DNA from: Ancylobacter polymorphus
GTDB lineage: Bacteria; Pseudomonadota; Alphaproteobacteria; Rhizobiales; Xanthobacteraceae
NCBI RefSeq assembly: GCF_022836935.1
Contig: NZ_CP083239.1
Coordinates: forward strand, 1,054,001-1,118,000
Direction of reading: 5' to 3'
DNA length: 64,000 nucleotides
The notes below the pieces were generated by a model. The model saw only the letters and a program-made list of their open reading frames with translations, ran no database searches and was not told the DNA's origin. The position numbers and the translations under genes were made by a program. Shown here in pieces: positions 56,573-64,000 of the stretch (positions are counted from its first letter, which is position 1; each line of letters starts with the position of its first letter).

Positions 56573-57646
56573 TCACTGGCGCATCTCGGCGCGCACGGCG
56601 GGGTCGAAACCTTCATCGAGGCCGAGGCGGACGAGTTCGCGGTACTGGATGGTCAATTTGCGCTTCAGCGCGGGGAAGCCGAGCTCCAGCACGAATTCCG
56701 GGTGCATCATCGGGAAGGAGGCGAAGAGCCGCTTGCGGCGGATCGGGCGCGCCAGCGCGTCGCGGATGCGCAGCGGCGACCAGCCCTTGGCGATCAGCGG
56801 CTTGAGCTTGGCCGCGTCCTTCGGGTTCAGCTGGCACTGATAGGCGAAGATCCGGGCGAGCTTGTCCGGGTCGTCCAGCGCCATCAGCCGGTCGATCACC
56901 GTGCGCCAGTGGACGAGCGCGCCCAGCGTATAGCCCCGGCGGGCGAAGTGGCGCGACAGGCCGCGCTCCAGCCGCCGCACCACCAGATGCTTGTTGTCGA
57001 TCAGCGGCATGTCGCGCCAGAAGGCGAGAAACTCCGCGCTCGCCAGCAGGCGCGGCGAGAAGCGCAGGAAATAGGACTGCACATAGTCCCGGCTCACGCC
57101 GAAGCGCGGCACGCCATTGAGCAGGAAGCCGAACACGTCTTCCGGTGCCTGCCGGCAGCGCGCCAGCGCATCGCAGTCTGTGCGCAGCGGAAACCACAGG
57201 CTGTCATTCATCACCACCAAAAGGCGCGGGCGCACGCCGCGCTCGAACAGGGTGAGAATGCCTTCGCGGAATCCGCCGAAATCATAGCCGATATTGGGCC
57301 GTTCGATCACCAGATGCGTATCAAGCGCCAGCCGCGCGCGGTCCTCGTCGCGCAGCGGGGCGTTGGACACGACGACGCAGGCGAGCCCGTTGCGGGCGAA
57401 ATGCGCCAGCGTGGCAAGGGTGGAGGCGGGGATGCCGTCGCGGGGAAAGATCACCAGAATGGCGACCTCATCGGCAATCGGCTGCCGCCCCTGCGTCACC
57501 CTCACGCGTTCGTGGCGGCTCGCATCATATTCGCGCCGCCGCACGGCGCCGAGAAACAGATACGGGGTGCTGCGCAGCTTGGCGCGCCAGCGTCCAAGCT
57601 CCTTGCGGACTTTTGAAACCAAGGCCAAGCCCGGGACCCCACGCAA
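56573..57646 (-). CDS. Rhamnan synthesis F (RgpF)-like protein
   Basis: A 357-residue protein of the RgpF group, found in rhamnose-rich polysaccharide synthesis. The signature is RPNIGYDFGGFREGILTLFERG followed by LLVVMNDSLWFPL; FGFLLNGVPRFGVSRDYVQSYFLRF and the FASFPMMHPEF end complete it. No ATG is available near the N-terminus: TTG codons at 57646, 57628 and 57622 are the candidates, GGGG lying eight bases before 57628. No other polysaccharide genes adjoin, and the sugar is unknown. Confidence 0.8.
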   Translation of the reverse strand: MRGVPGLALVSKVRKELGRWRAKLRSTPYLFLGAVRRREYDASRHERVRVTQGRQPIADEVAILVIFPRDGIPASTLATLAHFARNGLACVVVSNAPLRDEDRARLALDTHLVIERPNIGYDFGGFREGILTLFERGVRPRLLVVMNDSLWFPLRTDCDALARCRQAPEDVFGFLLNGVPRFGVSRDYVQSYFLRFSPRLLASAEFLAFWRDMPLIDNKHLVVRRLERGLSRHFARRGYTLGALVHWRTVIDRLMALDDPDKLARIFAYQCQLNPKDAAKLKPLIAKGWSPLRIRDALARPIRRKRLFASFPMMHPEFVLELGFPALKRKLTIQYRELVRLGLDEGFDPAVRAEMRQ

Positions 57647-57862
57647 AACGACGGATGGCGATTACTGGCAAATCGGCGTTATCTCCGCAACAGCGCGTTT
57701 CGATGCCGCAACGGCACGACACACCGCCGCGCAACCCCGGCCGCGCGGACCGGAAAAGGTCGCTCGACGAAAACTTTCACCTTCCGGCCGGGTAAGCTAT
57801 GAGAACCCGTCGGGTTGCACGCGCACCGGCGCTCGCCGTCGCCATTGCTGAGGGAGCCCCCT

Positions 57863-58882
57863 TTGTCCGTCGCCTACTCCTTCGCTACCGCCGCGACCCC
57901 GACCGACGCCTCGCTGGAGGGCATCGTCAGCCTCGTGCGCGCCGACATGGACCGCGTCAACGCGCTGATCCTCTCGCGCACCGGCTCCGAGGTGACGATG
58001 ATCCCGGAGGTGGCGCAGCACCTGATCTCGTCCGGCGGCAAGCGCCTGCGCCCCATGCTCACCCTCGCGACGGGCGCGCTCTCCGGCTATGAGGGCGACG
58101 GCACGGTGAAGCTCGCCGCCTCGGTGGAGTTCATGCACACGGCAACGCTGCTGCACGACGACGTGGTGGACGACAGCGAGATGCGCCGGGGCAAGCTCGC
58201 CGCCCGCATGCTGTGGGGCAATGAGGCGAGCGTGCTGGTGGGCGACTTCCTGCTCGGCCAGGCCTTCCGCATGATGATCGAGGTCGGCAATATGCGGGCG
58301 CTCGACATTCTCTCCACCGCCGCCGTCGTCATCGCCGAGGGCGAGGTCGCCCAGCTCGCCGCCGCCAAGAACATCGGCACGGATGAGGAAGCCTATCTCG
58401 CGGTGATTCGCGGCAAGACGGCCGAACTCTTCGCCGCCGCCTGCGAGGTCGGCCCGGTACTGGCCGGCCGCACGCCGGAAGAGCAGGCCGCCTGCCGCGC
58501 CTACGGCATGAATCTCGGCATCGCCTTCCAGCTCGTCGACGACGCGCTCGACTATGGCGGCTCGCAGGCCGATCTCGGCAAGAATGTCGGCGACGATTTC
58601 CGTGAGGGCAAGATCACGCTGCCCATCGTGCTGGCGGTGCGCCAGGGCGACGAGGGCGAGCGCGACTTCTGGCGCCGCTGCCTGGAGCGCGGCGAGATCG
58701 GCGAGGGCGACCTCGAACAGGCCATGGGCCTGCTGGTGCGCCATGGCGCCATCGCCCAGACCGTGGAGCGCGCCCGCGCCTATGGTGCCGCCGCCAAGCA
58801 GGCGCTCGATGTCTTCCCCGCCAGCCCGGCCCGCGCGGCGCTGCTCGACGTGGTGGATTTCTGCGTCGCCCGCGTGCGCTGA
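57863..58882 (+). CDS. Polyprenyl (octa/decaprenyl) diphosphate synthase
   Basis: Trans-prenyltransferase of 339 aa making the side chain of ubiquinone. The two Asp-rich motifs are LLHDDVVDDSEMRRG (DDxxD, about 96-110) and QLVDDALDYGG; GGKRLRPMLTLATG precedes them. The start is TTG 57863, with AGGGAG six bases upstream; the in-frame ATG at 57815 has none. Chain length (C40 or C50) cannot be decided; Rhizobiales mostly make Q-10. Confidence 0.92.
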   Translation: MSVAYSFATAATPTDASLEGIVSLVRADMDRVNALILSRTGSEVTMIPEVAQHLISSGGKRLRPMLTLATGALSGYEGDGTVKLAASVEFMHTATLLHDDVVDDSEMRRGKLAARMLWGNEASVLVGDFLLGQAFRMMIEVGNMRALDILSTAAVVIAEGEVAQLAAAKNIGTDEEAYLAVIRGKTAELFAAACEVGPVLAGRTPEEQAACRAYGMNLGIAFQLVDDALDYGGSQADLGKNVGDDFREGKITLPIVLAVRQGDEGERDFWRRCLERGEIGEGDLEQAMGLLVRHGAIAQTVERARAYGAAAKQALDVFPASPARAALLDVVDFCVARVR

Positions 58883-58887
58883 ACAGA

Positions 58888-58931
58888 GCGTTTTCGAGCG
58901 AAGTGGACACCGGTTCGCGTGAAGAAAACGC
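58888..58931. repeat. Palindromic intergenic repeat (Rhizobiales GCGTTTTC ... GAAAACGC type)
   Basis: Arms GCGTTTTC and GAAAACGC flank GAGCGAAGTGGACACCGGTT and CGCGTGAA. I recall this motif as a highly repeated intergenic element in several Rhizobiales genomes. It sits six bases after the prenyltransferase stop. Confidence 0.7.
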
Positions 58932-58948
58932 GACAAACAGTGAAATGA

Positions 58949-59272
58949 TCAGCCGCGCGGCGCGTAGAGGATGAGCGCCGCGCCGACGAGGCAGATCGCC
59001 CCGCCCATCAGGTCCCAGCGGTCGGGGCGGAAGCCTTCCACCGCCCATAGCCAGACCAGCGACGCCGCGACATAGACCCCGCCATAGGCGGCGAAGGCCC
59101 GCCCGGCAGCGGCGGCGTCCACTTGCGTCAGCGCCGCGCCGAAGGCGAGGAGGCTGAGCCCGCCCGGCACCAGCCACAGCGCGCTCGCCCCGTTGCGAAT
59201 CACCGCCCAGAAAGCGAAGCAGCCGGCGATTTCCAGCAGGGCCGCGAGGGCGAAGAACAGGGCGGTGTGCAT
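58949..59272 (-). CDS. ynfA: UPF0060 membrane protein YnfA
   Basis: A 107-residue inner-membrane protein with four helices, belonging to the small multidrug-resistance-like YnfA family. The hallmark [25 protein letters not shown] and [32 protein letters not shown] are present. A transport role is suspected but not shown for the family. It lies 19 bases after ispE on the same strand. Confidence 0.92.
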   Translation of the reverse strand: MHTALFFALAALLEIAGCFAFWAVIRNGASALWLVPGGLSLLAFGAALTQVDAAAAGRAFAAYGGVYVAASLVWLWAVEGFRPDRWDLMGGAICLVGAALILYAPRG

Positions 59273-59291
59273 CGTTGCTCCTTGGCCCCGC

Positions 59292-60179
59292 TCAGCCCAG
59301 CACGGTGGATTTCACCCACCAGCCCGGATGCGCGCCCGTCACCTGCCGCGCGGCGGCGGCGGCGGCGCGGCAATCGTCATAGAGCGCGAACATCGTCGCG
59401 CCGGAACCGGACATGCGCACCAGCCGCGCGCCCGCCGTGGCGCCCAGCGCCCGCTCGACATCCCCCAGCACGGGGGCCAGCATGCGGGCCGGCGGCTCGA
59501 GGTCGTTCGGCTCCGTGGCGAGCCAGTCCAGCAGCGCCGCCCGCGACGGCGCGGACGGAAAGGCGGCTCCACCTGCGTCCCGCGATGTGCCGGGCGCCAG
59601 CGCCAGGGCGCGGAACACCGCGGCGGTGGCGACCGCGACGCGCGGATTGACCAGCACGGCGCCGAAGCGCGGCAAGGCGAGCGGGGTAAGGACCTCGCCG
59701 CGCCCGGCCATCAGGCAGGAGCGGCCATAGAGGCAGGCCGGCACGTCCGAACCCGTGGCGAGCGCCGCCGCGAACAGCCTTTCATCGTCGACGGCGAGAC
59801 CATTGGCCCGCGCCAGCAGCCGCAGCGCCGCCGCCGCATCGGCCGAGCCGCCGCCCAGCCCCGCCGCCACCGGCAGCCTCTTGGCGAGGGTGAAGCGGCC
59901 GAGACGCAGCCCCGGCACACGCGCCGCCAGCGCCCGCGCCGCCTTCAGCACCAGATTGTCCGCCTCCCCCGCCAGCACCGGCGCGCCGGGCCCTTCCAGC
60001 CCGAGGCTCAGCTCGGCGCCTGGCCTCAGCGCCAGCCGGTCGCCGGCACCGGCAAAAGCGACCACGCTCGACAAATCGTGATAGCCATCCGCGCGCCGGC
60101 CCAGCACCCGCAAGGTGAGGTTCACCTTGGCGGGCGCGCGTTCGTGCAGCAGGACGGAGGGCGGCGGATCGGCTCGCAT
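59292..60179 (-). CDS. ispE: 4-diphosphocytidyl-2-C-methyl-D-erythritol kinase
   Basis: GHMP kinase of the non-mevalonate isoprenoid pathway, supplying precursors to the prenyltransferase encoded nearby. [24 protein letters not shown] is the N-terminal signature with the catalytic Lys, and [21 protein letters not shown] the ATP loop (about 97-117); [12 protein letters not shown] is the third GHMP motif. The ATG at 60179 gives 295 aa. It diverges from the rimP operon. Confidence 0.95.
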   Translation of the reverse strand: MRADPPPSVLLHERAPAKVNLTLRVLGRRADGYHDLSSVVAFAGAGDRLALRPGAELSLGLEGPGAPVLAGEADNLVLKAARALAARVPGLRLGRFTLAKRLPVAAGLGGGSADAAAALRLLARANGLAVDDERLFAAALATGSDVPACLYGRSCLMAGRGEVLTPLALPRFGAVLVNPRVAVATAAVFRALALAPGTSRDAGGAAFPSAPSRAALLDWLATEPNDLEPPARMLAPVLGDVERALGATAGARLVRMSGSGATMFALYDDCRAAAAAARQVTGAHPGWWVKSTVLG

Positions 60180-60281
60180 GGCCCCGCTTATGCGACGCGC
60201 GCCGGCCGGCGGCAAGCGAGGGCCGTGGCGGCAAGGAAGGCCGGCGCACCGCCGCCGCCGGAGGCCGCCGCAGGGTCCGAC

Positions 60282-61263
<982 letters not shown>

Positions 61264-61264
<1 letters not shown>

Positions 61265-62883
61265 TGGCCGTCGTCAGCGCCAACCGGCTTGAACTCCTGC
61301 AGATCGCCGACGCGGTCGCGCGGGAAAAGACGATCGACCGGGGTATCGTGATCGCCGCGATGGAAGATGCGATCGCCAAGGCCGCGCGCTCGCGCTACGG
61401 CGCCGAGACCGACATCCATGCCGAGATCAACCCGCGCACCGGCGAGCTGCGCCTCGCCCGCCACCTGCTGGTTGTCGAGCAGGTCGACAACCCGGCGGTG
61501 GAGATCGACCTCATCGGCGCGCGCCGGCTGAACCCGGCGGCACAGATCGGCGATTCCATCGCCGACACCCTGCCGCCCTTCGATTTCGGCCGCATCGCCG
61601 CGCAGTCCGCCAAGCAGGTCATCGTGCAGAAGGTGCGCGAGGCCGAGCGCGACCGTCAGTATGACGAGTTCAAGGACCGCATCGGCGAAATCGTCAACGG
61701 CGCGGTCAAGCGCGTCGAATACGGCAATGTCGTCGTCGATCTCGGCCGCGGCGAAGCCTCGCTGCGCCGCGACGAGCTGCTGCCGCGCGAAGTGTTCAAG
61801 ACCGGCGACCGCATCCGCGCCTATGTCTATGACGTGCGCCGCGAGCAGCGCGGGCCGCAGATCTTCCTCTCGCGCACCCATCCCCAGTTCATGGCCAAGC
61901 TGTTCGCGCAGGAAGTGCCGGAGATCTATGACGGCATCGTCGAGATCAAGTCGGTGGCCCGCGATCCCGGCTCGCGCGCCAAGATCGCCGTCACCTCGCG
62001 CGATTCCTCGGTCGACCCGGTCGGCGCCTGCGTCGGCATGCGCGGCTCGCGCGTGCAGGCCGTGGTGAACGAGCTGCAGGGCGAGAAGATCGACATCATT
62101 CCGTGGTCGCCGGATGTCGCGACCTTCATCGTCAACGCCCTCGCCCCGGCCGAAGTGGTCAAGGTGGTGCTCGACGAGGACCGCGAACGTATTGAAGTTG
62201 TGGTCCCGGATGCCCAACTAAGCCTCGCCATCGGCCGCCGCGGCCAGAATGTGCGCCTCGCCTCCCAGCTCACCGGCTGGGACATCGACATCATGACCGA
62301 GGCGGAAGAGAGCGAGCGGCGGCAGAAGGACTTCGCCGAGCGCACCACCATGTTCGCCGAGGCGCTCGACCTCGACGAGATGATGGGCCAGCTGCTGGCC
62401 TCGGAAGGCTTCGCCTCGGTCGAGGAAATCGCCTATGTGCCGCTGAACGAACTGGCGAGCATCGAGGGCTTCGACGAGGACACGGCGCAGGAACTGCAGA
62501 ACCGCGCCCTCGCCCATCTGGCGCAGGTGGAAGCCGCCTTCGACGCGCGCCGCCGCGAACTCGGGGTCGAGGACGCGCTGCGCGACGTGCCGGGCGTCAC
62601 CTCGCCCATGCTGGTGGCGTTCGGCGAGAACGACATCAAGACGGTCGAGGATCTCGCCGGCTGCGCCACCGACGACCTCACCGGCTGGACCGAGCGCAAG
62701 GACGGCGAAACCGTCCGCGTCGCCGGCGCGCTGGAAGGCTTCGAGCTGTCCCGCGAGGACGCCGAGCAGCTGATCATGCAGGCCCGCGTCAAGGCCGGCT
62801 GGATCACCGCCGAGGAACTCGCCGGCCCGGCCGAGGATGAGATCGACGCCGAGGCGGACGAGGCCGGCGAGGCCGAGGCCTGA
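61264..62883 (+). CDS. nusA: Transcription termination/antitermination factor NusA
   Basis: RNA-polymerase-binding factor of 539 aa. N-terminal domain (1-125), S1 domain ([25 protein letters not shown]), KH1 ([28 protein letters not shown]) and KH2 ([27 protein letters not shown]), then two helix-hairpin-helix-like acidic repeats (about 375-520) and a Glu/Ala tail, as in proteobacterial NusA with its AR repeats. It shares the operon with rimP and infB, as in E. coli. Confidence 0.96.
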
Positions 62884-62924
62884 GCGGCCGGGCCGAGGGC
62901 GGCGCGACCGAAGGGAAGACGACG

Positions 62925-63647
62925 GTGACGGACGAGACGGCCCCGCAGGAGACGGCCCCCCACGGGGCGGCACCGGCGGACACCGGCCCCGAAACGGGCT
63001 TCACCGACGCCGATCAGGCGGATGTGGGGCTCACCGATGCCGGCCTGCCGGATGCGGGCCGCGCGCTGACACGGCTGTGCATCGCCAGCCGGACGGTGCG
63101 GCCGGTGGAAGACTTGCTGCGCTTCGTCGTGGCGCCGGACGGCACAGTGGTGCCGGACATTCACGCCCGGCTGCCCGGGCGTGGCGCCTGGCTCACCGCA
63201 CGGCGTGCCGTGCTGGCCGAGGCGCTGAAGCGGAAGGCATTTTCCCGCGCCTTCAAGGGCAAGGGACGTGCCGGCCCGGAACTGTCCGATCTCGTCGGCC
63301 AGCTCCTGGAAAAGGATGCGCTCGCCTCCCTCGGCATCGCCAAGAAGGCGGGGCAGGTGGTGACGGGCAACGCCAAGGTGATCGAGGCGCTGCAGAGCGG
63401 GAAGGTCGCGGTGCTTGTGCATGCGAGCGAAGCCGCCCCGGACGGGGTGGGAAAGCTCGACGCGCTGGCACGGCGGATCGGCGAGGCTGACGGACGGGAA
63501 ATTGCCCGCATCGGCAGCCTTCCGGGAACACAATTGGACTTGGCGCTTGGGCGGGCAAATGTGGTACATGCTGCGCTGCTCGCGCATCCGACGAGCGCGG
63601 GGTTCCTCGCGCGAATGAAACGGCTCGAAGGCTGGCGCGCGGAATAA
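62925..63647 (+). CDS. YlxR-type RNA-binding protein fused to an L7Ae-like domain
   Basis: A 240-residue protein with an acidic N-terminal 45 residues, a YlxR (DUF448) domain ([42 protein letters not shown]) and a C-terminal L7Ae/YlxQ-like domain ([22 protein letters not shown] and onwards). Both are RNA-binding modules placed between nusA and infB in many bacteria, often as separate genes; the fusion is common in Alphaproteobacteria. The GTG at 62925 has AAGGGAAG upstream. Confidence 0.9.
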   Translation: MTDETAPQETAPHGAAPADTGPETGFTDADQADVGLTDAGLPDAGRALTRLCIASRTVRPVEDLLRFVVAPDGTVVPDIHARLPGRGAWLTARRAVLAEALKRKAFSRAFKGKGRAGPELSDLVGQLLEKDALASLGIAKKAGQVVTGNAKVIEALQSGKVAVLVHASEAAPDGVGKLDALARRIGEADGREIARIGSLPGTQLDLALGRANVVHAALLAHPTSAGFLARMKRLEGWRAE

Positions 63648-63671
63648 GCAGGCTGGCCGACGATAGTGGGG

Positions 63672-63694
63672 CCTTCCCGCATGAGGCGGGAAGG
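63672..63694 (+). promoter_or_regulatory. Hairpin in the infB leader
   Basis: Nine-base-pair perfect stem CCTTCCCGC / GCGGGAAGG, loop ATGAG, 18 bases before the infB start and without a T-run. It may affect infB translation or mRNA stability. Confidence 0.45.
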
Positions 63695-63712
63695 TACAGG
63701 AACGGATACCGA

Positions 63713-64000
63713 ATGACCGATACGAAGAACCCGGGCGAGAAGACGATGGGCGTCGGACAGGGTGGCAAGACCACCCTCACGCTCAAGCGACCTGTCGAGC
63801 AGGGCGTCGTCCGCCAGAGCTTCAGCCATGGGCGGTCCAAGTCCGTCGTGGTGGAGAAGGTGAAGCGCCGTGTGCTCGGCCCGGGCGACAAGCCCGAGGC
63901 GCCGACCCCGGCCGCACCCGCTTCGCCGCCGGCATCCGCACCGCCCGCCGCGCAGGCGGCCCGTCCGGCTCCGGCCGCTCCGGCCGCGCCCGCACGTCCG
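63713..64000 (+). CDS. infB: Translation initiation factor IF-2, N-terminal part (partial)
   Basis: Only the first 96 codons are inside the window. They begin [53 protein letters not shown], the IF-2 N-terminal assembly region of Alphaproteobacteria (with GRSKxVVVE), then turn Pro/Ala-rich as usual before the G domain. Position behind rimP-nusA-ylxR confirms it. Confidence 0.95.
   Translation, partial: MTDTKNPGEKTMGVGQGGKTTLTLKRPVEQGVVRQSFSHGRSKSVVVEKVKRRVLGPGDKPEAPTPAAPASPPASAPPAAQAARPAPAAPAAPARP

Overview
The window reads as the chromosome of a high-GC alphaproteobacterium of the order Hyphomicrobiales (Rhizobiales), probably Xanthobacteraceae-like; the genus is inference. Evidence seen: GC-rich third codon positions throughout, a Mur/Fur-type regulator without Cys pairs, AccD without its zinc-ribbon cysteines, an IF-3 that appears to start at ATT, a Lnt gene followed by an XRE regulator and metK, and short palindromic intergenic repeats of types common in this order. 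There is no tRNA, rRNA, CRISPR array, transposase, integrase or prophage. Almost all of it is core and conserved accessory chromosome.

Layout. 1-13.1 kb: end of murJ, trpS, a universal stress protein, nfuA, then tsaB-rimI-mur-plsC-miaB-phoH-ybeY-corC-lnt, then an XRE regulator and metK (terminator behind it). 13.2-16.8 kb: trmB, a YqjD/YqjE-like envelope pair and a large secreted TPR protein, closed by a strong bidirectional terminator. 16.8-26.4 kb: minus-strand DoxX, a secreted Cys protein and an MFS transporter; a lipoprotein L,D-transpeptidase; the operon ygfZ-tag-HD hydrolase-PTP; ohr, a GNAT enzyme and ornithine decarboxylase with an unusually long leader. 26.4-33.7 kb: a GGT-family protein lacking the catalytic Thr, then phnM, DUF1045 and a hexapeptide transferase of phosphonate metabolism, then sppA, ihfB, lapA-like and an ornithine cyclodeaminase-family gene. 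33.7-37.9 kb: sulfate uptake genes sbp-cysT-cysW (no cysA) and a glycosyltransferase. 38.2-43.5 kb: trpF-trpB-trpA-accD-folC. 43.5-50.8 kb: infC, a hydrolase, rsmD, a pseudouridine synthase with a very long disordered tail, tadA, a patatin, purD. 51-57.7 kb: macB-macA, a second S49 peptidase, a TrmN6-like methyltransferase, a RgpF-like protein. 57.8-64 kb: polyprenyl diphosphate synthase, ynfA, ispE, and the translation/transcription operon rimP-nusA-ylxR-infB, entered through a promoter and a terminator-like hairpin; infB runs off the end.

No clear new multi-gene system was found. The best leads are: the structured leader of the ornithine decarboxylase gene (with a possible Arg-rich upstream ORF); the nucleophile-less GGT paralogue beside phosphonate genes; the non-AUG, SD-backed start of infC; the sulfate operon without its ATPase and with a 6-5-6 palindrome over its -10; the attenuator-like hairpin before rimP-nusA; and the disordered, repeat-encoded tail of the RluB-family enzyme. 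Several starts were moved to TTG/GTG/ATT codons because only those carry a Shine-Dalgarno (SD) sequence.
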